From: Cyclobacteriaceae bacterium
Lineage (GTDB): Bacteria > Bacteroidota > Bacteroidia > Cytophagales > Cyclobacteriaceae
Direction of reading: 5' to 3'
Length of the DNA: 64,000 bases
Assembly (NCBI GenBank): GCA_023151255.1
Contig: JAKLJG010000001.1
Span: 235,599-299,598, forward strand
The translations under genes and the position numbers were made by a program. Each line of letters begins with the position of its first letter. Within the stretch, counting starts at the first letter, position 1. Positions 9,174 to 18,486 of the stretch are shown here, in pieces. The notes beneath the pieces are model-generated. The model was given only the letters and a program-made list of their open reading frames with translations, was not told the DNA's origin and did not search any database.

Positions 9174-12100
9174 ATGTACCTGAACTGCCACACCGCCTTT
9201 AGTTTTAAATACGGCACCCTGCCCGTACACAAACTGGCCGAGGAAGCCCGCAGGTGCGGTGTGCGCAAACTGGCATTAACCGAAATCAACAATGTGGCTT
9301 CGTACATCGAGATGCTGAGGATTTGTAAAACACCCCCCTCAATCCCCCCTCAAGGGGGCAATGATGAGCGTCTTGAGATAGTTCTCGGAGTTGAATTCAG
9401 GAATACGAAAAACGACCATGAATTGCTGTACATCGTCCTGGCGCGCAACAACAATGGTTTTGAAAAAATAAACCGGTTCCTGTCGCACCACAATGCCACC
9501 GGCAAGCTGTTTCCGCAGCGCGCCCCCGAGATGGAGCAAGTTTTTGTTATTTATCCTTTCGGAAAAACTGAGCCGGAACAGCTTCGCTCCAATGAATTTA
9601 TCGGGGTCGGTCTTCATCAGCTAAATCAGTACCACCGGTATCCAAATCGAAAAGCGTATGCGCATCAATTTGTATTGCTTCAGCCGGTAACCTTTTCCTC
9701 TAAAACTGATTTTAATGTGCACCGGTTGCTTCGGGCTATCCACTACAACACCGTGCTCAGCAAACTGCAGCCGCACCAGCAGGCCCGTGCCGATGAGGTG
9801 ATGATGCCGGTTGAAGAACTGATGAACCGACTGGCACATTACCCTGAGTTGATTAAAAACACCACGCAACTGCTCAATCAGTGTTCAATTGATTTTACCC
9901 TGGGTGAAGACAAAAATAAAAAACACGTGACCGGCAGCGAGGCCAGCGACTGGGACTTTCTGGTTACCCAAGCCTGGGAAGGTTTTCAACGGCTGTACGA
10001 GGCCGGCAATCCGGTTTTGCGCGAACGCTTTCAGCGCGAACTCAGCATTATCCGGCAGAAGGGTTTTTGTGCCTATTACCTGATTGCCTACGACCTGGTT
10101 TGTTTTGCCCGCGCCAGCAATTTCGATTTTGTGGGCCGCGGCAGCGGAGCCAACAGCATGGTGGCCTACTGCCTGGGCATTACCAACGTTGACCCGGTTG
10201 AACTGGACCTGTATTTCGAGCGGTTTTTGAACACCGAGCGCACTTCGCCACCAGATTTTGACATTGACTTTTCGTGGGATAACCGCGATGCCGTTTACAA
10301 CTACCTGTTCACCCGCTATGGCAGCGAGCATGTGTGCCTGCTGGGTACGCATGTTACCTACCAGAAGCGCTCGGTGCTGCGCGAACTGGGAAAAGTGTTC
10401 GGTTTGCCCAAGGCCGAAATTGATGCGTTGGTAGAATACCCGGAAGAAAACCGCTACCGCGATCACATCACTGAATTGATTTTTAACTATGCCGATCGTA
10501 TCAAGGACTTACCCGCCAACATTTCCATCCATGCCGGTGGTGTGCTCATCACCGAAAAACCCATCTATGCCTACACCGCTACCGAACTGCCGCCAAAAGG
10601 TTTGCCGGTATCGCACTTCGACATGCACAATGCCGAAGATTTGGGCATCTACAAATTTGACATTCTCAGCCAGCGCGGGCTGGGGCACATCAGGGAAACC
10701 GTAAAGCATGTGAAGCGCAACCGGGGCATTGAGGTGGATGTGTACCGGTTTGGTGATTTTAAGAAGGATGAAAAGATCAAGCAGTTATTGCGAGCCGGGA
10801 AAACCATGGGTTGTTTTTATGTGGAGTCGCCCGCTATGCGCATGTTGCTGGGCAAACTGCGGTGCGAAGATTACCTCACGCTGGTGGCGGCCAGTTCCAT
10901 CATCAGGCCGGGTGTGGCACGTTCGGGCATGATGCGCGCATACATCGAACGCTTTCATGCCGTTCGAAACGGGGGAACGTATGAGTCGATTCACCCGAAA
11001 ATGGATGAGTTGATGAAAGAAACCTATGGCGTAATGGTGTACCAGGAAGATGTGATTAAAGTAGCGCACTATTTTGCAGGCCTCACGTTAACGGAGGCCG
11101 ATGTGCTGCGCAGGGGCATGTCGGGCAAGTACCGTTCACGCGAAGAGTTTAAGCGGGTGCAGGATGCGTTTTTTGAAAACTGCCGGCAGCGTAACTACTC
11201 TCAACATGTTATTGAACGGGTGTGGTATGAGATTGAAAGTTTCTCGGGCTACTCCTTTGCTAAGGGGCATTCGGCCAGTTATGCCGTTGAAAGTTACCAG
11301 AGCTTGTACCTCAAAGCGCATTACCCGCTTGAGTTTATGGTGGGCGTTATCAACAATTTTGGCGGATTCTATAAAACCGAGTTTTACGTGCACGAGGCGC
11401 GGATGAGCGGAGCTGTTATTGAGGCGCCTTGTGTGAATTACAGCGAGTACCTCACCACAATCTATGGTAATCGCATTTACCTGGGGTTCATCCACCTGAA
11501 AAGCCTGGAAACCCGCATTGCACAACAGGTTGCTGCTGAACGCAGCCAAGAAACGTTTAAAAGTCTGAATGATTTTCTGCGAAGAGTACCTGCAGGCCTG
11601 GAGCAGGTGCGTATTCTCATTCGGGCCGGTGCATTTCGGTTTACCGGTAAGTCGAAGCAGCGATTATTGTGGGAAGCGATGCTGTACTTCAGCCAGGCCA
11701 GAACAAAAACGCCATCGGCTGAATTGTTTGACACCGAGCCGGCCGATTACCCGCTGCCGCCCCTGCAGCGCAGTGAACTGGAGGATGCGTTTGATGAAAT
11801 TGAATTGCTCGGCTTTCCGTTGTGCGATCCGTTTAAATTGGTTACACCGGTTGAGTCAACGCATGTAGCAGGTGATTTACCGGGTTGCATCGGGAAGTCC
11901 GTTTGTATTTTAGGCTACATGGTAACCATCAAATACACCAGCACCGCCAAAGGCGACCCGATGTATTTCGGCACGTTTTACGATAAGCGGGGCGAGGTGT
12001 TTGATACCGTTCATTTTCCGGATGTTGCCCGCAGGTTTCCCTTCCGCGGTCGCGGGTTTTATCGTATGGAAGGAACCGTAGTGGAGGACTTTGGCGTAAG

Positions 12101-12206
12101 CATGATTGAGGTAAGGGTGATGGAAAAAATCCCGATGGTGAGCCAGCGAGCCGAGGAGTTTATGCGGGAAAATATCCCGGCTAAAACTGCAGTAGTTAGT
12201 GAATGA
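9174..12206 (+). CDS. DNA polymerase III alpha subunit, DnaE-like (short form)
   Basis: C-family DNA polymerase of 1010 residues, shorter than a replicative DnaE (about 1160-1200) and most like the DnaE2/ImuC type group used in translesion synthesis. The catalytic acidic triplet is intact in SPPDFDIDFSW near residue 360, and the finger/helix-hairpin-helix parts (FVGRGSGANSMVAYCLG, KGHSASYAVESYQSLYLKAHY) are present. The N-terminal PHP domain is recognisable (YLNCHTAFSFKYGTLPVHKL) but metal ligands are changed: H-x-H is N-C-H and the usual T-D-H is T-E-I. So no PHP exonuclease activity is expected. Codons for KTPPSIPPQGGN near residue 52 come from a GC-rich palindromic repeat (9327-9360). No imuA/imuB neighbour is present in the window. 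Confidence 0.88.
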   Translation: MYLNCHTAFSFKYGTLPVHKLAEEARRCGVRKLALTEINNVASYIEMLRICKTPPSIPPQGGNDERLEIVLGVEFRNTKNDHELLYIVLARNNNGFEKINRFLSHHNATGKLFPQRAPEMEQVFVIYPFGKTEPEQLRSNEFIGVGLHQLNQYHRYPNRKAYAHQFVLLQPVTFSSKTDFNVHRLLRAIHYNTVLSKLQPHQQARADEVMMPVEELMNRLAHYPELIKNTTQLLNQCSIDFTLGEDKNKKHVTGSEASDWDFLVTQAWEGFQRLYEAGNPVLRERFQRELSIIRQKGFCAYYLIAYDLVCFARASNFDFVGRGSGANSMVAYCLGITNVDPVELDLYFERFLNTERTSPPDFDIDFSWDNRDAVYNYLFTRYGSEHVCLLGTHVTYQKRSVLRELGKVFGLPKAEIDALVEYPEENRYRDHITELIFNYADRIKDLPANISIHAGGVLITEKPIYAYTATELPPKGLPVSHFDMHNAEDLGIYKFDILSQRGLGHIRETVKHVKRNRGIEVDVYRFGDFKKDEKIKQLLRAGKTMGCFYVESPAMRMLLGKLRCEDYLTLVAASSIIRPGVARSGMMRAYIERFHAVRNGGTYESIHPKMDELMKETYGVMVYQEDVIKVAHYFAGLTLTEADVLRRGMSGKYRSREEFKRVQDAFFENCRQRNYSQHVIERVWYEIESFSGYSFAKGHSASYAVESYQSLYLKAHYPLEFMVGVINNFGGFYKTEFYVHEARMSGAVIEAPCVNYSEYLTTIYGNRIYLGFIHLKSLETRIAQQVAAERSQETFKSLNDFLRRVPAGLEQVRILIRAGAFRFTGKSKQRLLWEAMLYFSQARTKTPSAELFDTEPADYPLPPLQRSELEDAFDEIELLGFPLCDPFKLVTPVESTHVAGDLPGCIGKSVCILGYMVTIKYTSTAKGDPMYFGTFYDKRGEVFDTVHFPDVARRFPFRGRGFYRMEGTVVEDFGVSMIEVRVMEKIPMVSQRAEEFMRENIPAKTAVVSE
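9327..9360 (+). repeat. GC-rich palindromic repeat fragment inside dnaE-like gene
   Basis: The stretch begins AAAACACCCCCCTCAATC and continues with the perfect short palindrome CCCCCT-CA-AGGGGG (9345-9358). It lies in frame inside the PHP region of the polymerase gene and encodes K-T-P-P-S-I-P-P-Q-G-G. Its first 12 bases, AAAACACCCCCC, occur again at the start of the M20 peptidase gene (minus strand, 53994-54005). This looks like a fragment of a dispersed chromosomal repeat of the type found between genes in Bacteroidota; a genome-wide count would settle it. Confidence 0.5.
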
Positions 12207-12288
12207 TAAGTAACTCAGGACTATTTTTTAAATGGTGGAACTGAACGACCTGTTTATGCGTATTTAGCATAAGTTTTGAGTAACCTAA

Positions 12289-13212
12289 GTGAAAACACGC
12301 CCGAATTACCTTCCCTACGTTGCCTTGGCTGCGGTAAGTTTTATCTGGGGCACTACATACCTGGCACTGCGCATTGGGGTACTGCACTTTCCGCCTTTTT
12401 TATTCACAGCCATCCGGCAGGTGAGTGCAGGGGTGATTTTAATGATGTTGATTACAAGCCTTAAAAAAGCATCGTGGCCATCGGGCGGCTATGTATTGCA
12501 ACAGGCTGTTGCCGGTTTCTTTTTGATTACAATGGGCAACGGACTGGTGGCCTGGTCGGAGGTTCACATTCCCAGCGGGGTGGCGGCCATCATTTGTTCG
12601 CTGATGCCCGTGGCCGTTATTCTTATTAACCTGGCCATCGGACGTGATGAAAAACCCAACCTCACCATCGGGTTTGGTGTTATGCTTGGTTTGGGAGGCA
12701 TCGTGCTGATGTTCAGTGAGCATGTGGCTGAGTTCTCGAAAACCGAATATTTGCTGGGCATACTGCTTACATTGGGTGCCGTTGTAAGCTGGGCATTCGG
12801 CAGCATTTGGATCAAAAGACATCACAGCAACAGCAATCCGTTTGTCAATGCGGCCCTTCAGATGTTTTTTGGTGGTTTGTTTTGCCTGCCGATAAGTTTA
12901 TTGGTTGATGATTTAACCACCGTAAGCTGGTCGCCTGAAGCCGTTTATACCCTGTTATACCTGATTGTATTTGGTTCCATCGTGGCATACGCCAGTTACC
13001 TGTATGCATTGCGCAGCCTTCCGATGACTATCGTGTCGCTATATGCCTATGTTAATCCGTTGGTGGCCGTTATCCTGGGGTGGATTGTGCTGAATGAGAA
13101 ATTAAATCTTACCATCGGTTTGGCCATTGCCGTAACCATAGCCGGTATTTACCTGGTTAACCGCGGGTACCAACTTCGTAATGTATGGAGAGCGCAATTC
13201 TCGAAATTATAG
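12289..13212 (+). CDS. EamA/DMT-family transporter
   Basis: Inner-membrane transporter of the drug/metabolite superfamily with about ten transmembrane helices in two EamA repeats over 307 residues. The first repeat starts ALAAVSFIWGTTYLALRIG; the second ends with ILGWIVLNEKLNLTIGLAIA, and both halves carry the EamA pattern W-G near the start and an acidic residue (NEKL) near the end. Family members export amino acids or other metabolites; substrate unknown. The start is GTG at 12289; no in-frame ATG lies near. It overlaps the following GNAT gene by 28 bases. Confidence 0.88.
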   Translation: MKTRPNYLPYVALAAVSFIWGTTYLALRIGVLHFPPFLFTAIRQVSAGVILMMLITSLKKASWPSGGYVLQQAVAGFFLITMGNGLVAWSEVHIPSGVAAIICSLMPVAVILINLAIGRDEKPNLTIGFGVMLGLGGIVLMFSEHVAEFSKTEYLLGILLTLGAVVSWAFGSIWIKRHHSNSNPFVNAALQMFFGGLFCLPISLLVDDLTTVSWSPEAVYTLLYLIVFGSIVAYASYLYALRSLPMTIVSLYAYVNPLVAVILGWIVLNEKLNLTIGLAIAVTIAGIYLVNRGYQLRNVWRAQFSKL

Positions 13213-13649
13213 ATTTTAAGCCGGAGCATCAGCCGTGGTTTGAGCAACTAAACCGCGATTGGATTGAAAAATTTTTTTGGATGGAACCGGTGGATGAAGC
13301 GGTGCTGGGCGACCCGGAAACACACATCATCCGTAAAGGCGGTGTTATATTGATGGTATCCGTGCATAAAGAAATTGCAGGTACAGTAGCCTTGAAGGTG
13401 GTGGAGGCGGGTGTTTATGAGTTCACCAAAATGGCAGTGGCAGAAAAATTCAGGGGGCAAAAAGTGGGCGAGGCGCTGGCAAAAGCAGCCATCGCAAAAG
13501 CAAAGAAGTTAGGAGCAAAAAAGATCATCCTGTATTCAAACACCGTATTATCTCCGGCCATAGCGCTTTACCGTAAACTGGGTTTCAGGGAAATACCACT
13601 TGACGGGCCTTATAAACGCAGCAACATTAAAATGGAATTGATTTTATGA
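13185..13649 (+). CDS. GNAT family N-acetyltransferase
   Basis: Small cytoplasmic acetyltransferase of 154 residues. The acetyl-CoA binding motif A is TKMAVAEKFRGQKVGEALAK (R/Q-x-x-G-x-G/A type), followed by the C-terminal strand-helix LYSNTVLSPAIALYRKLGFR typical of the fold. Substrate unknown. The ATG lies 28 bases inside the end of the EamA gene in another frame, so the two are probably translated from one message. The aminotransferase gene follows after 46 bases. Confidence 0.85.
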   Translation: MESAILEIIDFKPEHQPWFEQLNRDWIEKFFWMEPVDEAVLGDPETHIIRKGGVILMVSVHKEIAGTVALKVVEAGVYEFTKMAVAEKFRGQKVGEALAKAAIAKAKKLGAKKIILYSNTVLSPAIALYRKLGFREIPLDGPYKRSNIKMELIL

Positions 13650-13695
13650 TTTTCTGAAGCCAAATAATTTATACCTTGAAGAAACAATTCAGGCC

Positions 13696-14769
13696 ATGAC
13701 CATTACCGAAGGCATACCGGTTGAGCGGATCAGCAAATCGCGGATCAGCGAAATTGATTTTAAAAACCTGGAATTCGGCAAGTACATTTCCGACCACATG
13801 GTGGTAGCCGAGTACCGCAATAAGACCTGGCATGCACCCGTCATTAAACCTTACGGTGAAATGGCCATGACACCGGCTATACTGGCCCTGCATTACGGCC
13901 AAGCTGTATTCGAAGGAATGAAAGCATTTCGGACGGTCGAAGGGAACATCACTATTTTCAGAATCTACAAACATCACCAGCGGCTTAACCGCTCGCTCGA
14001 GCGCATGTGCATGCCGGCCATTAGCGAGGAAATGTTTGTACAGAGCCTGCATGCGTTGGTGAGTCTTGATAGGGCATGGGTTCCTGATGATGAAGGCGGT
14101 GCGCTGTATATCAGGCCGGTGGTTTTTGCTTCCGAGTCGAGGTTGGGCGTAAAAATATCCGATCAGTACAAATTTGTGGTGATGACCAGCCCCGTGGGCC
14201 CGTACTTTAGCAAACCCATCAAGGTAAAAGTTGAAGAAATGTATGTGCGGGCCGCTGAAGGTGGCACCGGTTACGCCAAATGTGCCGGCAATTACGGAGG
14301 TGCGTTTTATCCTACCCAGCTGGCCCGTGAGCAGGGGTACGACCAGGTGTTGTGGACGGACGCGAAGGAGCACAAGTACATTGATGAGTCAGGCGCCATG
14401 AACGTGATGTTTGTGTTGGATGGAAAACTGGTAACACCCAAACTTACTACTGCATTGCTGGATGGCGTAACCCGCGACAGCATCCTTACACTGGCCAACG
14501 AAATGGACATGCCGGCCGAAGAACGTAAAGTGAGCCTGGATGATTTGATCCAGGGATTTGAGCGCGGAACGTTAACCGAAGCATTTGGGGCTGGTACGGC
14601 AGCCGTTGTGGCACCCATTGCCACCATAAACATTCATGGAAAGGATTTTCAGTTGCCGCCTGTTACAGAAAAATCATTTCAAATGCAGGTTAAGAAAAAG
14701 CTGTACAACATCCGCCACGGCATTGAGCCGGATAAACATAATTGGAATTATACAATTGCGGCCCGGTAG
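13696..14769 (+). CDS. ilvE: Branched-chain amino acid aminotransferase
   Basis: PLP-dependent fold-type IV aminotransferase (357 residues) that moves the amino group between glutamate and the keto acids of Leu, Ile and Val in the cytoplasm. Visible motifs: HYGQAVFEGMKAFR near residue 75, the PLP lysine in GYAKCAGNYGGAF near residue 197, YIDESGAMNVMFV, and the C-terminal TEAFGAGTAAVVAPI. The length and motif spacing are those of the eukaryote-like class (BCAT2/IlvE type 2), which is common in Bacteroidota. The gene stands alone with short spacers on both sides. Confidence 0.93.
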   Translation: MTITEGIPVERISKSRISEIDFKNLEFGKYISDHMVVAEYRNKTWHAPVIKPYGEMAMTPAILALHYGQAVFEGMKAFRTVEGNITIFRIYKHHQRLNRSLERMCMPAISEEMFVQSLHALVSLDRAWVPDDEGGALYIRPVVFASESRLGVKISDQYKFVVMTSPVGPYFSKPIKVKVEEMYVRAAEGGTGYAKCAGNYGGAFYPTQLAREQGYDQVLWTDAKEHKYIDESGAMNVMFVLDGKLVTPKLTTALLDGVTRDSILTLANEMDMPAEERKVSLDDLIQGFERGTLTEAFGAGTAAVVAPIATINIHGKDFQLPPVTEKSFQMQVKKKLYNIRHGIEPDKHNWNYTIAAR

Positions 14770-14824
14770 GAGTGATATCGTCCGCTGATTTTGCGGGCAC
14801 CCGCTGATAAAATTTCAGATGCTT

Positions 14825-15463
14825 ATGAGTGAATTTAAGAAAACCGATCGGACAACGATTACGCGTTTAGCTAAACGCGCATCGTACAACAAAGAAACCA
14901 TTTATGCCATACTGGATGAAGCGCTGTATTGTACCCTGGCATTTGTGTTGAACGGAGGGCCTGTTCAGATCCCAACCGGCTTCTGCCGGATTGGCGACAC
15001 GCTTTACATCCATGGTTCGGTCGGGAGTACTTACATGCGCGAACTAGCAGAAAAAAAATTGCCGGTTTGCCTTTGCGTAACCTGCCTGGATGGCCTGGTG
15101 CTGGCGCGGTCGGCCTTTCATCACTCCATCAATTACCGATCGGTAGTGATGTTCAGCAAACCGGAACGAATAACCGATGAAGCTGAATTATACAGGGTAC
15201 TCGAAGTTTTTACCAACAAAATGCAACCCGGCCGGTGGGATGATGTACGCAAGCCCACAACGGCTGAGTGGAAAGCGACCATGGTGCTGGCTTTTCCGAT
15301 AGAGGAGATCTCGGCAAAAATCAGAACCGGACCACCCGTAGACGATGAAGAGGATTATACTCTGGATGTATGGGCGGGCACAGTACCGCTTGTGATTGAG
15401 CGTAAGACTCCGGTGACCGACCCGCGCCTGAAAGAAGGTGTTTCCATTCCTTCCTACCTGTGA
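14825..15463 (+). CDS. FMN-binding split-barrel (PNPOx-like / NimA-type) protein
   Basis: Protein of about 212 residues from the flavin-binding split-barrel family that includes pyridoxamine phosphate oxidase-like and 5-nitroimidazole-reductase (NimA) proteins. It opens with TDRTTITRLAKRASYNKETIYAILDE, the family's usual start, and has FCRIGDTLYIHGSVGSTYM and ARSAFHHSINYRSVV for the flavin pocket. Natural substrate unknown; resistance to nitroimidazoles should not be assumed. Start: ATG 14825 (MSEFKK) chosen over ATG 14819. Its TGA overlaps the ATG of the next gene by one base, so the two are probably coupled. Confidence 0.83.
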   Translation: MSEFKKTDRTTITRLAKRASYNKETIYAILDEALYCTLAFVLNGGPVQIPTGFCRIGDTLYIHGSVGSTYMRELAEKKLPVCLCVTCLDGLVLARSAFHHSINYRSVVMFSKPERITDEAELYRVLEVFTNKMQPGRWDDVRKPTTAEWKATMVLAFPIEEISAKIRTGPPVDDEEDYTLDVWAGTVPLVIERKTPVTDPRLKEGVSIPSYL

Positions 15464-16563
15464 TGTTACCGGTTACAAAGCCTACGTTGCTCCTGGATAA
15501 GGAAAAATGCCTGCGAAACATTTCGCGTATGGCTGAAAAGGCCCGGAGGCATCATGTACGCTTCAGGCCGCATTTTAAAACACACCAATCGCACGAAATT
15601 GGAAGGTGGTTCAGGGAGTATGGGGTAGAGGCGATAACGGTCTCCTCACTCTCTATGGCCCGGTATTTTGCTGCCGATGGATGGAATGATATTACGGTTG
15701 CCTTTCCGGCAAATGTTCATGAATATGAATTAATCAACAAGTTGGCTGGAAAAATTAATCTCAACCTGTTGGTGGAGTCTCCGGCTGTAGTCAGGATGTT
15801 ACAGGAGCGGGTTCATCAGCCACTCGGATTATTTATAAAGGTCGACAGCGGTTATCACCGCACCGGGGTTGATCCTTCGGATAAACCCCTGATTGATTCA
15901 TTACTTCTTGAGATAAAAAATGCTGCTTTTTCATTTCGTGGATTCATAACCCATGCCGGCCACAGCTACAAAGCCCGCAGCCGAAATGAAATTGAAAAAA
16001 TCCACCGTAGTTCGCTTGAAATTATGCGTTCAGTTAAAGAATATTATCAAAGCAAGTACCCCGATGTTCTTATTTCCGTTGGCGATACTCCATCGTGTAG
16101 TGTACTCGAAGATTTTACCGGTGTGGATGAAGTACGGCCTGGGAATTTTGTTTTTTATGATGTGACACAATCTATAATCGGATCATGCTTGCTTGATGAG
16201 GTGGCTGTTTGTATGGCTTGCCCTGTGGTGAGCACACACAGGCAACGCAACGAAGTGGTTATTTACGGAGGCAGCGTTCATTTTTCGAAAGATTCGGTTA
16301 CCGAAAATGGCCGGGTACTTTTTGGTAAAGTTGTAAGGCTTAGTGAAGATGGCTGGCTTGTTGAGCCGACAACCCTGTTTGTAAAATCACTATCGCAGGA
16401 ACACGGCATCATCGGTGGATCAGCGGAAGAAATTAAATCCATTGAAGAGGGAGATGTCCTTGGAATTTTGCCTGTACATTCGTGCTTAACAGCCGATTGC
16501 ATGGGCGAGTACCTCACTACACAAGGTGAGGTGGTGAGGCATTTCCGTTATCGCCCCGGATGA
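15463..16563 (+). CDS. D-threonine aldolase-like PLP protein (alanine racemase N-terminal fold)
   Basis: PLP-dependent enzyme with the alanine-racemase TIM-barrel and the D-threonine/D-serine aldolase-dehydratase C-terminal domain. The PLP lysine is in RPHFKTHQSHEIGRW near residue 32; FIKVDSGYHRTGVDP, FRGFITHAGHSY and SVGDTPSCSVL follow in order. The C-terminal part has HSCLTADCMGEYL, whose His and Cys match the metal site of the family. Likely acts on a beta-hydroxy D-amino acid. ATG 15463 overlaps the upstream TGA (TGATG). The last 47 bases overlap the convergent ABC ATPase gene. Confidence 0.87.
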   Translation: MLPVTKPTLLLDKEKCLRNISRMAEKARRHHVRFRPHFKTHQSHEIGRWFREYGVEAITVSSLSMARYFAADGWNDITVAFPANVHEYELINKLAGKINLNLLVESPAVVRMLQERVHQPLGLFIKVDSGYHRTGVDPSDKPLIDSLLLEIKNAAFSFRGFITHAGHSYKARSRNEIEKIHRSSLEIMRSVKEYYQSKYPDVLISVGDTPSCSVLEDFTGVDEVRPGNFVFYDVTQSIIGSCLLDEVAVCMACPVVSTHRQRNEVVIYGGSVHFSKDSVTENGRVLFGKVVRLSEDGWLVEPTTLFVKSLSQEHGIIGGSAEEIKSIEEGDVLGILPVHSCLTADCMGEYLTTQGEVVRHFRYRPG

Positions 16564-17227
16564 TCCGGCCATCGCTCATCTCCACCACCCGGTCCGATCG
16601 GTTGGCAAAGTCCTCATCGTGGGTAACGGCAATAATGGTTTGCCGGTAGGTGTGGGTAAGTTCCTGTAAAATATCGAACACCAGGTTGGAGTTGTAGGAA
16701 TCCAGGTTGCCGGTAGGCTCATCGCCCATAATGATGTCGGGGTCGTTAATTAATGCGCGGGCAATGGCCACGCGTTGTTGCTGGCCTCCTGAAAGTTTGG
16801 ATGAAATTTTAAGGGCCTGGTCGGCTACTCCCAGTATCTTCAGTTTATCGTAGGCACGGGATTCAATTTCCGCTCGGGAGTACCGACCCAGTTTCAGGGC
16901 CGGTAACATCACATTTTGTAAAGCAGTAAACTCCGGCAGCAGGTAATGAAACTGAAAAATAAAACCGATGTGTTTGTTACGAAAAGCCGATAGGTAATTC
17001 TGGCTTTTGCCTTTCAGGTTCTCTCCGGCAATCTCCAACTCGCCTTCGTAGTCGGTATCCATGGTAGAAAGCACATACATCAGAGTTGATTTACCACAAC
17101 CGGATTTTCCCATCAGGCACAAAAACTCGCCCCGGTTTACTGTCAGATCAATCTGCTTTAATACCTGGAATTTTTCAGGTTCATAAAAGTATTTACTGAT
17201 TTTTCGGGTTTGTAGTACCGGTTCCAT
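16517..17227 (-). CDS. ABC transporter ATP-binding protein (MacB/LolD type)
   Basis: ATPase subunit of 236 residues. Walker A is [10 protein letters not shown] near residue 40, Q-loop [18 protein letters not shown], signature [15 protein letters not shown], Walker [15 protein letters not shown]-loop VTHDEDF. The [16 protein letters not shown] stretch is the LolD/MacB subtype. With the permease (2 bases upstream) and the membrane-fusion protein it forms a MacAB-like efflux or lipoprotein-handling system. Its 3' end overlaps the convergent D-threonine-aldolase gene by 47 bases. Confidence 0.92.
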   Translation of the reverse strand: MEPVLQTRKISKYFYEPEKFQVLKQIDLTVNRGEFLCLMGKSGCGKSTLMYVLSTMDTDYEGELEIAGENLKGKSQNYLSAFRNKHIGFIFQFHYLLPEFTALQNVMLPALKLGRYSRAEIESRAYDKLKILGVADQALKISSKLSGGQQQRVAIARALINDPDIIMGDEPTGNLDSYNSNLVFDILQELTHTYRQTIIAVTHDEDFANRSDRVVEMSDGRIIRGDNGNASPPHLV

Positions 17228-17229
17228 GG

Positions 17230-18477
17230 TTATTGGCCGCGTATAATTTCAATCGGGTCAACCCGCGAGGCTTTTCTTGAGGGTGTGTAACCGGCAAACG
17301 CAGTGGTAAGCACACCAAAAACAATCCCGATCACATAGTACATGGGGTCGAAGTTCACCGGAAAGTGATCAAGGCTGACAATGTCACCGCCTTCGAAAGG
17401 CGCTTTGGAAATCAACCACGACAACAAATAACCAATGATGAGCCCCATCAGGCCCCCGGCAAACCCGATGACCAGCGACTGAAACATAAAAATCATGCGC
17501 ACATCGGTACCGGCAAACCCCATTGCTTTGAGTATAGCAATGTCTTTCATTTTGTTGTAGATCGTCATCGTCAGAATGTTGTAGATGCCGAAGCCGGCAA
17601 CAATTAGCAGCGTAACCGATACGGACCAGGTAATGATGTTGCGGATGGTAACACCTGTTAAAAAAGTGGCATTGGCGGTTTCCCAGTCTTCGGCTTTGTA
17701 ATGAAACAGGGCTTCATACTCAGGTGCAATTGCTTTTGCCTTTTGGCGATCGTGTACTTTGATGTTGATGTCGGTGATATAGGTTTGGTCTTGCTGCAAA
17801 ATGGTTTGTACTGTAGCAATATTGGCATAGGCACGCACATTATCTACGGCACCAATACCCATTTGAAAAGTACCTAGAATTTTCAGTGTCATCGTATAGC
17901 CTTCCGGGGTGGTAATCACAACCCGGTCGCCCGTGGCGGCATTCAGTTTTCGGGCCAGGCCGGTACCTACCAGGATGCCATCCGGATTGGATTTTAAATC
18001 CTCAAGCTTTCCCGATTTCAGGCGGGAGCGTATGTCAAACAGTTTATCTTCTTCCAGGATATCCACACCCAGTATCTGGCCATTGAGTTGGACGGGCCCG
18101 TAGTTATAGAACACTTGCGAGGATAGTGTTGGCGCAACACCGGAAACCCGCGGATCCTTTCGGATGTTTTCCACTATTTGTAAGGCATTGCGCAGTTTGG
18201 GTGTTTCTGCTTTGGGTTTTTGGTGATGGACCACGTTAATGCCGCCCGGGTTCATTTCTTCCAGTATGGATTGTCGTTCGCGGGTGATGTCGTGGTAGAT
18301 GTGAATGTCGGGTGAGGAGGTCATCGTGACATCCTCGGTAAACTGATTAAGGCCGGTCATCAAACTTACCAGTGCAATGAACATACCGATGCCAAACGTA
18401 ACGCCCAGCATGGCTACAATGGTTTGCTTGGGTTTTGAAACGATGTGTGTCCAGGCTATTTCAACAACAGGGGTCAT
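17230..18477 (-). CDS. ABC transporter permease (MacB/FtsX type)
   Basis: Inner-membrane permease of 415 residues: one N-terminal helix (FGIGMFIALVSLMTGL), a large periplasmic MacB-like core domain (about 45-270), then three C-terminal helices with the FtsX pattern (TIYNKMKDIAILKAMGFAGT; GGLMGLIIGYLLSWL), and the conserved end SRKASRVDPIEIIRGQ. It would work as a dimer with the ATPase encoded 2 bases downstream and the membrane-fusion lipoprotein encoded 9 bases upstream. Substrate unknown. Confidence 0.9.
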   Translation of the reverse strand: MTPVVEIAWTHIVSKPKQTIVAMLGVTFGIGMFIALVSLMTGLNQFTEDVTMTSSPDIHIYHDITRERQSILEEMNPGGINVVHHQKPKAETPKLRNALQIVENIRKDPRVSGVAPTLSSQVFYNYGPVQLNGQILGVDILEEDKLFDIRSRLKSGKLEDLKSNPDGILVGTGLARKLNAATGDRVVITTPEGYTMTLKILGTFQMGIGAVDNVRAYANIATVQTILQQDQTYITDINIKVHDRQKAKAIAPEYEALFHYKAEDWETANATFLTGVTIRNIITWSVSVTLLIVAGFGIYNILTMTIYNKMKDIAILKAMGFAGTDVRMIFMFQSLVIGFAGGLMGLIIGYLLSWLISKAPFEGGDIVSLDHFPVNFDPMYYVIGIVFGVLTTAFAGYTPSRKASRVDPIEIIRGQ

Positions 18478-18486
18478 GGTGCGGTA

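Noticed and set aside
14825-15463. nim nitroimidazole-resistance gene
   Set aside because: Only the general FMN split-barrel fold is visible; nothing specific to Nim resistance proteins can be shown.
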